A stretch of DNA of 64,000 nucleotides, taken from Gambelia wislizenii (taxonomy: Eukaryota > Chordata > Lepidosauria > Squamata > Crotaphytidae). Each line of letters starts with the position of its first letter. Within the stretch, counting starts at the first letter, position 1. The translations under genes and the position numbers were made by a program. The notes beneath the pieces are model-generated. The model searched no databases, was not told the DNA's origin, and saw only the letters and a list, made by a program, of their open reading frames with translations. Location: positions 368,458,687 to 368,522,686 of the forward strand of contig JAUMIR010000001.1 in the NCBI GenBank assembly GCA_030847615.1. The letters are read 5' to 3'. Shown here piece after piece: positions 43,573 through 55,673 of this stretch.

Positions 43573-46500
43573 GCATTATTATTTTTTTCTTTGTGGGGGA
43601 GAAACATCTCAAGAAGAGCTAAGTGGTGAAATAAATTTTCTTAGATAATTGTTTGCCAAGTAGTTGTAGTATTTTTCAAAAAAGTAGAACAGCAGAAGTA
43701 CCATCAGACGAATAGGAGGATTTCAACTGGATTTCAACAAAAATGCTTTTTCCAAGAAGATTAGGATTAATCATATAAACTAGATGAAGACTGCTGAAAT
43801 AGATGTGTACTAACATTCCATAGGTTGGGTTCATGATTTGGATGTGTTATGTTTTATATGTATGATGTCATACCTACTTTTATGGTGACGTATTATGCAC
43901 ATCTTTTTATACATGTTGTATATATGTTAGAGATAAAGGTAGTGTCTGGCATCATGTTCAGTAGTTATAAGACTGTAAACTGAGTTTACAATCTCATAAC
44001 TGCTGGGGATTCACATTTTATGGTCATGATGGGACAAGCAGTTGCAGCAGGACTCCCCAGCTGCCTGTTCTCTATGTGCCCTGTGGCAGGGAGAGTGCTG
44101 CAGATAGTGATGCAAATTCACCCTTCTATTCTTCCCATCCCTGAAGGTGATGGGAAATTTGATTACCCTTCTTGCTCTGCGAAGATAAGCCAAACCATTC
44201 CTGACAAATTCTTGAAGAATGAGAGCTATAAAATACCCAGCTGTCTTTTCCTCCTTAACTCTTCTTGCAATTATCACTGTGAACTATACAACTCCATTCT
44301 CAGTGTCTAACAAGGAAGAATGGCCTGTGTTTATCTTTAGAATGGAATTACTCTCTCTCCCCTCCTCTCCATCAGTCCAGTAGAGTAATTCAAATGATTT
44401 TGATTGAGACTAACATATTTAAAACTGGGAATATGAAGTTATCTAGGTGATCCTACTTTGTATGATTATGTACAATGGGCAAGGTAAACAGCTGCCTCCA
44501 GAATCACCTACTGAACATGTGTGAAGATCAAAACAGAAAGAAAAGCTTGACTAGCTACACTGGCATGTTGAAAAAGCATAGATCTCTAGGTTTTGCAACC
44601 AAAATGGAAATCATAAAAAGAGTGGAGCATGCTGAATGAAAAAAAAAATCATTCTGGGATGCATTTTGGAAGAAGGAAGGATGGCCCTCCCTGCCTGCCA
44701 TCAGTGGAGTAATTCAAATTGCCTTGGCTGAGACTCCTACAATGAAAAAGAATGCTGAAGCACTGTTATTTTTATTGCTTAAACAATACAAATGTCTTGA
44801 ACACTGAATTTCCCATTGAAGTTCACTTCCCATTACTTTTTTTGCAAATGAAGTCTCTGAAAATTCTCACACCTGGGTTAAGTAGGTGCAAAATTTCAGA
44901 GCTTGTAAATACAAGCATTGAGAAAATCAAAATCCCATATGGTTAATCATCTGCAACAAGCTTTCATCACATACCTAGCTGCAGACATTTCCCAGTGCTT
45001 TAATCTGAAGCACAAAGGAAACCCTTTAGTTGAGGTGCTGCCGAGCTGAAATAGTACTTTTTGAGGGGGGGGGTTACCCTAAGATGTGGGGGGTATATTA
45101 GAGTTCCACCCATGGTGCCAAAATCTCCTTTAATATTTGGGAGAATTATTATCTCAGATAGGAGGCATGTGAGAGGAGGGTAACTTTGGGGATCTTTCCA
45201 CCTATGTATACCAGTACTAACTGTAGAACAGGCTCCAGTTAAAGTAAACCACAGTATTTTATTGGAATAATACAGAAAGTAAACTTTCATACACAACACA
45301 CGTTCTTATGGACCATACAAGGCTATAGCAGAGAAAGGTTGGATATATATAGAGAGAGGTCTGGGAAAATAGGGTGATAATTACCAGTCTTGAGAAGAGA
45401 GTTCTGTGCTGTGAAAATACTCAGACAGGCATCTGAAGGTAGCACAGGAGGTTCTGATCCATGGCATGCCAATAAAGAGACTGGCCAGGTCCTTACATTT
45501 GGCACACTTATCTAGGGTTGTAGCTATATTTATAACCTTGGAGAGGTGTGCTGGTAATAACAAAGCTTGGGTGGCTTTCCCTTGGGATAGACAAAAAACA
45601 CCGAAACTTGATTGCTTTAGTTCCAGACTGATAAAACATTAATGGTCTTGTGACAACCTCATAAGGTTGGACAGGAGGGGGTGTGAGGAGAAATTTCAAT
45701 AGAGTATGGATTGTGGAAAATCACTTGTAGCGTGCCCCCCCCAAAGTGTCCAATATGTCCAGTTATAGCATCTCACAGGGAGGTGTAGTAGGGCATGCTA
45801 ATAGGGGGGTGGCACTATCAGATGTAACTAGGATGATGGAGCTCTGTCATTGTAGTTACATATGATGATGCAGCATATTCACTATTTTCTCTAAAATGTA
45901 CCTTGTACTGGGATGAATGTTGAGAAGACCCATATTTTGTTTAGTTTAAAACTAAAACTGAACCAGAAGATTAAAACATACTTATTCACTTCACTTGAAT
46001 CAGAAGTCAACCCAGTTTTGAAATGTTCTGCTCACCAGCTTTGTATATTCAAAATATTTATTAAAGAACAAGCTGAATATTCAGTGGGGTGGGGGGCAAA
46101 TCCTCTATATTCAAAGTGCAGTAGGGAGGAAAATATTGCATAGCCTGGCTCAGCAATGTCCTCATTAGAAAATCAAAGTGTCATAGAAGCTTTGAGATCT
46201 TTCTCTCATTTTATATAAATGTTTCCTACCTAGGTACATAAAAATTGGCCAGATTTTCAATAGCAACAAGCAGACATCATTTTAAAGAGCTTATCCTTTC
46301 AAAGACAGTGATTTTTTTTTTTAAAAAATGAAGTCTTATTTTTTATTTCTTTCAAAAAGTCACCTCTAAAATGTAAAGCATTCAAGTGGGTATTTTAAGC
46401 CAAATTATTGATTGCTGAACAATGAACAAAACCAGCAATCATTCTTTAATGAAACAGAACACAAAGAGATTTTGATTTAATGTTGTTTGTGCAAAATGAA

Positions 46501-47487
46501 AGGGACATAAACCACTCTGTAATCTGGAAAAGAATTATAATGTAATTGAATAAGAGCTGGCCAGATCCGGAAGGTGTCAAAGATAATAAATTAGAAAACT
46601 GCAGAAGTTGCACAAAGGAACAACACCACTATAACAGGTTGGTATAATGATATATGTAACTAGAGGAAAACATGAACTCTATCTGACATCAGCAAGCTAA
46701 TCACAGTAGGTATAGACTACTCATTTGAGTGAAAAGTTGGTGGGAAGATGTAATTTTTAGTTGGAGAAACTGGATTTAAGTAGATTTCGATTAATGCCTC
46801 CCCTAATGTTCTTTGTTTAATTTACGCTAAAGAGAAAAGTTTTCTCAGAAACTGAAAAAAATAATAATTCTGAAACCTACTACAACTGTTATTAATATTA
46901 CTACTACTGAGTTTTATAATTCTGCTTACTGTCAGAGTTAGCAAGCTTTGCATGGCTAAACTCACATGCCTATATTTGCAGACTTCCTATTTACTTTTGC
47001 ACACCTACTCTTTTCATGCAGCCATGTTCTCTCTTCTCTGTTCTCCATTAGATGATCTATGTGATTATGGACAACTATTTGCAAATGAAACTAGTTTAAA
47101 TGTTTTCCATAGAAGACTAAGCTTACTTTTTTCTCTAATATATATGGGTCAACATGGTGGGTCAACATGGGACTGGCTGTTGCTCAGCTTCTGCTGTGCC
47201 AGTTTCAGTACTCTGCTGGAAGGATCCATGACTGTTTCTCACACTTCCTAACACTTATATCAGCCTTCCCCAACTGGGCACCTGACTCCCCCTCCGCCAA
47301 AAAATCTTTGATCTGTTGGATCAGCTATAAACTCCAGTGTGAAAGCAGGCAAATGCATGATTTACTAGTATCATTCAGGAAGATGATCTCCATGCTCCAT
47401 AGTTGGATTTCTGAGCTTGTCCATGATTGCCTGCCTGCCCCTCTCCATCTTGTCTTCTTTTGCAGTGGTTAGATTGCTGCAGGGTAT
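43573..47487. other. Long stretch without a recognised gene
   Basis: No supported coding frame. Bases 43970-44035 (TTTACAATCTCATAACTGCT) and the reverse of 56900-56965 share short similarity, hinting at a diverged repeat. 44225-44240 has a TATAAAATACC motif without other LTR support. Confidence 0.35.
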
Positions 47488-47703
47488 CTTCAAGTTGCCT
47501 GTCGACTTATGGTGACCCCATGAATTTCACAGGGTTTCCTTAGGCAAGGAATTCTCCAGGGTAGTTTTGCCAGTTCCTTCCTCTGAAATATTGCCCACAG
47601 CACCTTGTATTCATTGGCAGTATCCCATCCAAGTACTAACCAAGGCTGACTGTGCTTAGCTTCCAAGATTAGACAGCATCTGATGCCTTTAGGGTATGTA
47701 GGC
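47488..47703 (-). mobile_element. 5S-rRNA-derived SINE
   Basis: The - strand has AATCTTGGAAGCTAAGCACA and GGTTAGTACTTGGATGGGAT from the 5S rRNA promoter region, then the body TTCAGAGGAAGGAACTGGC and a tail ending GACTTATGG-type sequence in reverse. No internal duplication here. Confidence 0.8.
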
Positions 47704-47969
47704 ATCTTAGCAATCAGCAAATTTCTCAGCAGAAGAAGAGAGGGCGGAAAAGGGGGGAAAGAGGGGGAAAGAGCACACGGAAGAAGATTGTGTGCATATG
47801 CATAATGAGAATGACTGGATTACATTGTGTGTGTCAGTCCTAAAAAAGAGAGAGCATCATGTTTTTTGATGATGGGAGGACAGATGCATTGAATGTTATT
47901 TTTGATGAGTTTTTAGTATTGGAATTACAATATTATTTTATCTATATGTTATCATTAAAGCACAGCACC

Positions 47970-48764
47970 ATTCAGCAGTTCACCTACCTGGGAAGCATCA
48001 TCTCCTCAGATGCCAAGATTGACAAAGAGATCGATCCCAGATTAGCAAAGGCATATAGTGCATTTGGAAGACATTACAAAAGAGTCTGGAGTAACAAACA
48101 CCTGAGGCGAAGCACAAAAATTAGTGTGTATAGAGCCATTGTACTGTCTATTCTCCTTTATGGGTCTGAAACATGGGTCACCTATCGCCACCACTTACGA
48201 CTCCTCGAACATTTTCATCAGCACTGTATACGTACAATCCTAAATATACACTGGACTGACTATGTGACAAATGTTGCTGTCCTTGAGCAAGCAGGGATCA
48301 CCAGCATTGAGGCCATGATATTGAGAACACAGCTGCACTGGGCAGGGCACGTTTCTAGGATGGAGGACCATCACCTCCCCAAAATAGTACTCTATGGTGA
48401 ACTTGCCACGGGTCAGTGTAAGAGGGGTGCTCCAAAAAAGCGATACAAGGCCTCCCTGAAACAACATCTCAGGCTTGGCCAAATTGATCACCAACAATGG
48501 TCCGCCCTGGCTTCACATTGGGAGGCATGGAGATGCACTATCCACAATGCTGCAGCTTTATTTGAGAACTCATGCTGAACAAGTCTTGAAGAGAAACGAC
48601 AACACAGAAAAAATCACAACCCGGAAACATCATCCAAGGAGACCCTCTGCTGTGCTTTCTGCAACAGGACTTGTTGCAGATTGGCCTTTTCAGTCATCAG
48701 CGTGCTTGCAGAAAGTGTGGGATAAGTTCTTCCTGAATCTTCGTTTGAGAAGAAAAGCCAGAGA
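47970..48764 (+). mobile_element. LINE-X copy 4, 5'-truncated
   Basis: It starts at ATTCAGCAGTTCACC and ends at the shared CCAGAGA. The long frame to 48578 encodes the RT thumb and C-terminal part (SIISSDAKIDKEID, HLRRSTKISVYRAIV, RMEDHHLPKIVLYGEL). A stop after ALFENSC and a small deletion in the zinc-finger part break the end. Confidence 0.87.
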
Positions 48765-48950
48765 TTGTTAAAAGGTTTGGACAATATTTTTTAGTGGTAA
48801 AGCACGAGAAAAATGCAATAAATAAATGGATGGAAATGTGTGTGTGTTTGTGAAAGAGAGAGAAGTTCGATGCTTATCTCACAAGTGAAGGGAAGAGGAA
48901 GTGAAGCCTGAGGGTAGCGTGTCTTGCCTTGCCTTATTGCACAATGTTGG

Positions 48951-49105
48951 CATAGAATCATAGAATCATAGAATTGCAGAGTTGGAAGAGACCATGAGGG
49001 CCATCCAGTCCAACCCCCTGCCACGCAGGAAATCACGATCAAAGCATCCCCGACAGATGGCCATCCAGCCTGTTTAAAGACCTCCAAGGAAGGAGACCCC
49101 ACCAG
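48951..49105 (-). mobile_element. CR1 LINE 3' end
   Basis: CATAGAATCATAGAATCATA is the reversed ATTCTATG repeat tail typical of CR1. It is followed by GTTGGAAGAGACCATGAGGG and CCATCCAGTCCAACCCCCTG, the well-known CR1 3' region. 5' truncated. Confidence 0.88.
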
Positions 49106-49405
49106 GTTCATGCTTTAGCTCTTCTACTGTTCTGGTCATGTGGGAGACAGTGGTAAAGGCAAGTATTTTTGTTAACAGATTTTTCCAGTTAGCAAAAAGA
49201 CTTGTGTCTACAACTGCCTCTCACGGCTCCAGACGGGAGAACAACTGAAACACAATAAGGCAAGGTGGGCAGTGCTATTATTGGGGTGCACTGCCACTTC
49301 CTTCCCCCATGTGATAAGCCCAGAGAGAGAAAAAAAGAGAGACACAGAGAGCAATGATGTCAACAACTTCACCACACTCACACACTTTCTTTTGTGATTC
49401 TATAG

Positions 49406-49684
49406 ACCTCTCTCTCTCTCTCTCTCTCTCTCTGGCTTTTCTTCGCTAATGAAGATTCAGGAAGGACTTGTCCTGTGCTTTCTGCAAGCGCGTTGATGAC
49501 TAAAAAGGCCAATCTGAGACAAACAAGTCCAGTTGCAGAAAGCACAGCAGAAGGTCTCCTTGGGTGATGTTTCTGGGTTGTGATTCTTTCTGCGTTGTCG
49601 TTTCTCTTCAAGGCTTGTTTGGCGTGAGTTCCTAAATAAGGCTGCAGCATTGTGGATAGTGCGTCTCCATGCCTCCCGATGAAG
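49406..49684 (-). mobile_element. LINE-X copy 5, 3' end with long GA tail
   Basis: The - strand runs from CATCGGGAGGCATGGAG to GAAGAAAAGCCAGAGA and then GA repeats (CT run at 49406-49432). It contains the zinc-finger-like C-terminus. Confidence 0.87.
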
Positions 49685-49689
49685 GAAGA

Positions 49690-50360
49690 GAAACATCGTG
49701 GGATTCAAAGCAAATGAAATGGGGGAGAGAGATAAAAAGAGGTGGCCCTGGTCCCATCCTCTTCTGGCAAGTGGCGCTGAGAGATCACCTCAGAGGGGAC
49801 ACAACCTTTGGCTGCAAGGCAAGGATCCATTAACATTTGGCAACTGGAAATGCACAATGCACAGATTTAAATTCATTCCTTTAGAAATTTACACAGCTCA
49901 TCTTTCTGTCAGCCCCGATGGCCCACTGCACCTACAGGGCAGCAATTACTCCATCCGCTAATCGATATCAGTCTCCTGATTTGAATTAGGAATGCTGTAT
50001 TACCACCTAGGGGATTTCACATACCATTTTGTACATTACAGAACAAAACTTGGATGTCAGCCTGAATTTCATCAGTTAAAAGAAGCAAGTGGGCTGTTGC
50101 CTGCAACATTTTCTGCTGAAAAATTAACCACTCACAGAGACATCAGTCACTTGTGCTTCTGGATGAGTTGTGTAGGGTGTAACTGGGAGGGTGGCCAGTG
50201 TCCCAGGAAAGATGGGTGCTGTTTTCCCAGGAAACCAGGCAGACAGGCTTCAGAGGACTTCCTTAAGTTAAGTTTTCTCAGGATTCAAGGCCCTGTCTCT
50301 CTCATTTCATTCTTAAAAATGATTATTGGGTCCCAGCTTCAATATTTTCATTAAATTTCA
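49690..50360. other. Repeat-free sequence, possible conserved noncoding element
   Basis: No repeat family is recognised. Around 49900-49990 the sequence (GCAATTACTCCATCCGCTAA, TCGATATCAGTCTCC) is balanced in composition and has homeodomain-like TAAT cores. No real coding frame is evident. A conserved role is only a guess. Confidence 0.25.
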
Positions 50361-51201
50361 TTAGTCATGAAAGGGTCACTGTTATGGCAAAAAAAAAAAA
50401 AAGGAAAGTAAAAAATGTTTTTTCAAAGGCTTTTGCACATTTAAAGTGTAATGCAAATTAGTTAAAAAATCTACTACAAGTTCTTCAAAAGTGTCATTAA
50501 AAAAAAAGGATATAAACAGCTGTTTAAAAACAATCTCAGGAGAACTCAGGAGAACCTGACAGTTAAATACAACTCTTAGAAATTTTCTTTAAAAAAAAAA
50601 GATTAGTATAGGGTAAAGATGAAGATTTTAAAATCTATTGTGCTTTGGCATTCCACAATATTTTTTGGCAGCTAGCTGCTAATACTTCAAAATGTCCCTA
50701 CTCCTTTAGAAAGCATTGCATGTTAAATATAACTCCTTAAGTAGCTGGCATTCAGAATTTGCTATATTTTAGAACCTGTGATTTCTACGTGGGTTTACAG
50801 TTCTAAATTAAGACAAATTATAGAGTAAGCTGGTGGGGGGGGGGAACGGAATGCAAAGAAGAGAGCAAAAAACAAAAACAAAAAACAACCGAAAAACCTC
50901 ACAGCAATTAAGCAGCAAGACTAGATGCCAACTATACTTCAGTATAGATAAATCCCATAAAATGACTTTCAGTAGAAAGGAGATAAAATGGCAGATGTTA
51001 TAGGCATAAATCTTATTATTTGTCCCAACTAGAGTAGATTTGTTGGATCAATGGGATTTACCTATGTGTTGAATTGCCATTCAGCAATTGATTCAGTGAC
51101 TCTAGTTGGGACTAATAGAATTCAGGACATAACCTGCTGACAAATCGGCTCATTTCTATTTGATTCTCTTCTGTTTCAGGGCAAAGCACAGCAGCAATGC
51201 A
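50361..51201. other. Unassigned sequence
   Basis: AT-rich with several A homopolymers and a poly-G near 50834. Nothing recognised. Confidence 0.4.
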
Positions 51202-51413
51202 CAGGGTGCATCTACACTGTAGAAGCAATGCAGTTTTACACCACTTTAACTGCCATGGCTCCATTCTTCAGAATCCTGGGATTTGTAGTTTGGTGAGGCA
51301 CCAGCACTCTTTGGCAGAGATGGCTAAAGACCTTGTAAATACCAGGATCCGATAGGATGGAATTATAGCACTTAAAAGTGGTGTCAAAATGTATTTTTCT
51401 ACAGTGTAGATTT
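51202..51413. mobile_element. hAT-like MITE, family M relative
   Basis: Starts CAGGGTGCATCTACACTGTAG and ends CTACAGTGTAG. The middle has CACTTTAACTGCCATGGCTC and GGGATTTGTAGTTTGGTGAGG, matched in reverse by AAGTGGTGTCAAA. Its right end touches LINE-X copy 6. Confidence 0.7.
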
Positions 51414-52567
51414 GTGTTCTTGCTCCAACTTTATTTACAATCTTCTTCAGCATGATGCTCCAAAGGGCTATGGCAGAGCTTGAAGAAGAAGACGGCATCT
51501 ATATACGTTACTGTACTGATGGGAGCTTGTTTAACTTAAGCTGTCTGAGGGCTCGCACTAAGACTCTAAACTATCTAGTCTGTGAGCTGCTCTTTGCTGA
51601 CGATGCTGCCCTTGTTGCCCACACAAAAGCAGCTCTGCAACGCCTAACATCCTGCTTTGCAACAGCTGCACAGCTGTTTGGGCTGGAAGTCAACCTTAAG
51701 AAAACAGAAGTTCTTTACCAGCCTGCACCACAGGACGAACACAACGATTCCCCACATTGCTGTTGGCAAATCTGTGCTCAAGTCCGTTCAGCAGTTCAAC
51801 TACCTGGCCAAGATTGACAAAGAGATCGATCACAGATTAGCAAAGGCATATAGTGCATTTGGAAGACTTTACAAAAGAATCTGGAGCAACAAACACCTCA
51901 GGCAAAGCACAAAAATCAGTGTGTATAGAGCCATTGTACTGTCCATCCTCCTTTATGGATCTGAAACATGGGTCACCTATCGCCACCACTTACAACTCCT
52001 CGAACACTTTCATCAGCGCTGTATACGCACAATCCTAAATATACACTGGACTGACTATGTGACGAATGTTGCTGTCCTTGAGCAAGCAGGGATCACCAGC
52101 ATTGAGGCCATGATATTGAGAACACAGCTGCGCTGGGCAGGGCACATTTCTAGGATGGAGGACCATCGCCTCCCAAAAATAGTACTCTATGGTGAACTCA
52201 CCACAGGTCAGCGTAAGAGGGGCACTCCAAAAAATGATACAAGGATTCCCTGAAACAACATCTCAGGCTTGGCCAAATTGATCACCAACAATGGTCCACC
52301 CTGGCCTCACATCAGGAGGCATGGAGACCCGCTATCCACAATGCTGCAGCCTTATTTGAGAACTCACACCAAACAAGTCTTGAAGAGAAATGACAACGCA
52401 GAAAGAATCACAATCTGAAAACATCACCCAAGGAGACCTTCTGCTGTGCTTTCTGCAACCGGACTTGTTTGTCTCGGTTTGGCCTTTTTAGTCATCAGCA
52501 CGCTTGCAGAAAGTGTGGGATGAGTCCTTCCTGAATCTTCGTTTGCGAAGAAAAGCCAGAGAAAGAG
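51414..52567 (+). mobile_element. LINE-X copy 6, 5'-truncated
   Basis: It covers the RT active site to the 3' end. A frame from 51452 encodes DGIYIRY, LLFADDAALVAHTKAAL and EVNLKKTEVLYQPAP. A second (51657-52253) encodes the thumb and C-terminal part. About 20 bases seen in copies 3 and 4 (coding SIISSD) are deleted at about 51808. It ends in CCAGAGAAAGAGA. Confidence 0.87.
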
Positions 52568-52774
52568 ATGTACCCCTAGTTACAGAGCTCTCTTCAGACT
52601 TTTCCACTTAATGTGAAAAGGTCTAACTTAACTTCAGGTGCTCAGGATTATTGGGGATGAGATTTATGTCCTCATTCCCAGTTTTAGCACTGCAAGTGTT
52701 CAGAGGAATATCTGAGCAGGACTTGACTGTTGGGAAAGAAATGCAAATGGGTGGAGGAATATAATGCTATATGC
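52568..52774. other. Unassigned sequence
   Basis: Nothing recognised. Confidence 0.4.
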
Positions 52775-53123
52775 CAGTGGTTCTTAACCTGCGGTCCAGG
52801 GACCCCGGGGGGGTCCGCAATGTCCTCACAGGGGGAAAGTTGCTTGGCCCACCTCCTCCCTGCAGTGGAGTGGCCAGTGACAGGAGCCAAGGAAAAAGCT
52901 GGCTGGCTTGGCCTGCACATTGCCATTCAATCTGCTCCAGCCACAAACTTGGAAGAAGAAGCAGAAGAAAAGTCTTTCCTTCTCCTCCAGTGCCTCTGAG
53001 GGAAGGTTTCATGAATGGTGTAATTGTGTTGTTGTTTTAAATCTTGAGTTAAATCTTTTGGGTCCACAGCAACAAAAGATATTTAAAGGGGGTCCCTGGT
53101 AAAGAAAAGGTTAAGAGCCACTG
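52775..53123. mobile_element. Non-autonomous hAT transposon with perfect 8-bp duplication
   Basis: Inverted ends CAGTGGTTCTTAACCTG and GGTTAAGAGCCACTG match hAT (Charlie-type) termini. The flanks CTATATGC (52767-52774) and CTATATGC (53124-53131) are an exact 8-bp target-site duplication, the size expected for hAT. No transposase frame. Confidence 0.9.
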
Positions 53124-53430
53124 CTATATGCCAATACAGAGCATGACTGGATGACTGGGTGGAATTTTTGAAAAGAAACACTGTATATTCCAGTATTTCT
53201 CGTAGAACCCAGTTGTATTAATAAATAACAGTCATAGTAATGGGTAATGGTAGGTATAGTGGGTCACGCAGTGATCCTTGCTCTGAGGGGTGACACATTC
53301 GCATCTCTCCCCTCTCCTTTGGTACAACATTGGAGGATATGTTTCACTTTCCATGTAGGTTTTTTTTTTCTTTGAAGTTAAATTAAATTGTAATTGAACC
53401 ATAACTGGCTGAAAGCTGCCTGAGAAGATC

Positions 53431-53641
53431 TTTCACACTACACAGTTATAGCACTATGATTCCACTTCAACTGCCATGTTTCCACCCTAATGAATTCTGG
53501 GTTTGTAGTTTGGTGAGGCACTAGAGCTCTTTGTTTGCAAATTTTAAATACCCCACCCTAAACTACAAATCCCAAGATTCCATACAGTAGAATCATACAG
53601 TTAAAGAGGAACCATAGTGACATAATTGTGTAGTGTGAAAG
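53431..53641. mobile_element. Palindromic MITE, family M, copy 3
   Basis: Ends TTTCACACTACACAGTTATA and TAATTGTGTAGTGTGAAA are inverted. The inner GGGTTTGTAGTTTGGTGAGG and CTAAACTACAAATCCCAAGA are inverted too. Confidence 0.75.
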
Positions 53642-53663
53642 TATTCTTGGTTGAATATAATCA

Positions 53664-54010
53664 CACTAGCTGTGCCCAGTGTAACATATGCCATGATAGT
53701 AGATTGGAAAGGCTCACAGGGTTCAGCTACACTCTATTATTTTAGGAAAAAATATTGCATTGTTTTACATGTTGGTGGTGATTAGCTGAGGGAGTGAGCG
53801 GAGGGAGGGGCCCTTATGAGGCTGGGCCTATAGATGCAGATTGAGTGGCAGAAGTGGATTGTGAGGTAAAGAGGGAATTTGCATGTGTGTGGTGATTGAC
53901 TGAGAGAGTGAGAGGAGGGGTGGATTGGTTGGTTATGTTTCCTAAGTGGCCAATCAGCACACTGGGAAAGAAAACAGACCCAAGTGTTTTATATATGGAG
54001 ATGGTGGTAT
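53664..54010. repeat. Repeat R, copy A
   Basis: Left phrase ACTAGCTGTGCCCAGTGTAA and right phrase GGCCAATCAGCACACTGGGA with GACCCAAG and a TATATA end. The same boundaries occur at 54822-55670 with a different interior. Confidence 0.5.
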
Positions 54011-54653
54011 AGCAGATAGCAGGACTGGGTTTGTCTGCAATTTGACATATGTTTTCTTAGGATTTTAAAAGACCTATTGAGTGGGACTTACATTTTAGTA
54101 AACATTTATAGTATTGGGCTACAAGTTATATAATATGTAAGACAGGAAATGATGCAAGACTAATTTTTTTTGCTAGTACTGTATTTCTATTTTTGCTTCT
54201 TTTCCCCTTGTTCTTTAAAGGAGGGTATTTTATAAAGTGTAACAGACATGGACTTCTTCAGCATGATATTCCATTTGAATAGAATCACATTTAGATATAG
54301 AATAGGCTTCAGATTTTCTGGAGAAGTTAAAAGGGAAAAAAGATTATACTAAGCAAGCAAAACCTCAGTTTCTGTATAATTTGAATTTGCTGCAATGGCT
54401 AGAGATAGTGATTATTTTAGCCGGTGAATTGTAAGAAGCATTTGAGTAAATTAATCTCAAAATAGATTTTAATGTCTTCTGTACTGATATGGTGACACAT
54501 TCCCAAATCCCTTTGATGGATGCTTTTTGTGAGAACAATGGAAGTAATAAATTGTGGAACTTTATCAGAACTCTTCAGATATGTCTCCAAATACAAGAAG
54601 AGTAATAACCACTTAGATTAGTAAAATAATGGCAAAATATGCAGGCATGTAAC
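54011..54653. other. Unassigned sequence
   Basis: AT-rich. Nothing recognised. The 5-bp duplication of the next LTR is at 54649-54653. Confidence 0.4.
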
Positions 54654-54821
54654 TGTCAGGGGATGATAGGACACTCAGTCCCCAGCAGAAGCCCCAAAAC
54701 TGTCTCAGTAGACTCAGTAGCCACCCTTTCCCAAGAATACTCACATACAGAGTGTTTGATGTCCAAATAAGCAGGAGGCACTTTTATCTTCAAACTCAAA
54801 CAGTTGCAATTTATACAAACT

Positions 54822-55628
54822 AGCGATACCCAGTGTAGCTACACACACACACACACACACACACACATGCTCCCTGTGCCACCACACCACCCTACCCACA
54901 CCCCCTTGCCCTCCCTGCCTCCCCTGCCGCCCCCTGTAGCACCTTGCTCCTCAGTGCCCTCCCCACTCCCACTGCACTCCTCAGTGCCCTCCCCACCCCC
55001 ACCGTGCTCCTTGCCACCCTCCCCACCCCATTTTGCTCCTCGACACCCTCCCCACCTCACCCCCCACCATGCTCCTCGCCACCCTTGCCACGTCCCCGCT
55101 GTGCTCCTCGGCGCCCTCCCCACCCCATCACGCTTCTTGGTGCCCTCCCCACCTCACTCTGCCACAATCCTTGCCACCATCCCCACCCTCTGCCATGCTC
55201 CTCGCTGCCCTCCATCCCGCCACCATGCTCCTCGCTACCCTTGTCACCCCCACTGTATTCCTTGGTGCCCTCCCCCCACTGCATGCTCCTCACCACCCCC
55301 TACACTCCACAGTGCCCTCCCCACCCACACCCGCTGCACTCCTCCCCACCCTCCCCACACACCCCATTACGCTCCTCACCACTCTCCCACTTTGCCTCCC
55401 TCGCCCTGCCACCCCTCGCTGCCACCCGCCACACGCACACACCATGCTTCATTCCCCCCAATACTACTCACACCTCCTCCATGTTTAAACTCCATGTTTA
55501 CAAAACACTTAAAAGTCCTCATGTTCCCACCCCCAGTGTGCTGATTGGCTGGCCAACCAAGCTTTGATTGGTTGGTTAGTTTGCTAAGCAGCCGATCAGC
55601 ACACTGGAAATGGCAACATACCCAAGAG

Positions 55629-55670
<42 letters not shown>
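54822..55670. repeat. Repeat R, copy B, expanded by low-complexity DNA
   Basis: ACTAGCGATACCCAGTGTAG at the left and GCCGATCAGCACACTGGAAA at the right match copy A at 53664-54010. The interior consists of an AC run (54841-54868), a C-rich minisatellite (about 54900-55450) and an AT run at the right edge (55629-55670). Confidence 0.6.
54900..55450. repeat. C-rich minisatellite, unit about 30 bp
   Basis: Degenerate tandem units of the form TGCTCCTCGGTGCCCTCCCC followed by ACCCCCACCA. Long open frames on both strands here are a product of the repeat and not genes. Confidence 0.85.

Positions 55671-55673
<3 letters not shown>

Noticed and set aside
44225..44310. Second LTR around TATAAAATACC
   Set aside because: No TG...CA ends, polyadenylation signal or flanking duplication could be placed.
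47600..47703. 5S rRNA gene
   Set aside because: Only the promoter-region part is 5S-like, diverged and fused to a SINE body.
54900..55450. CRISPR-like array
   Set aside because: Units are contiguous and degenerate without unique spacers. The DNA is vertebrate and this is a minisatellite.
54804..55567. Long Pro/Ser/His-rich open frames on both strands
   Set aside because: They come from the C-rich minisatellite, which lacks stops in several frames. No domain and no start context.
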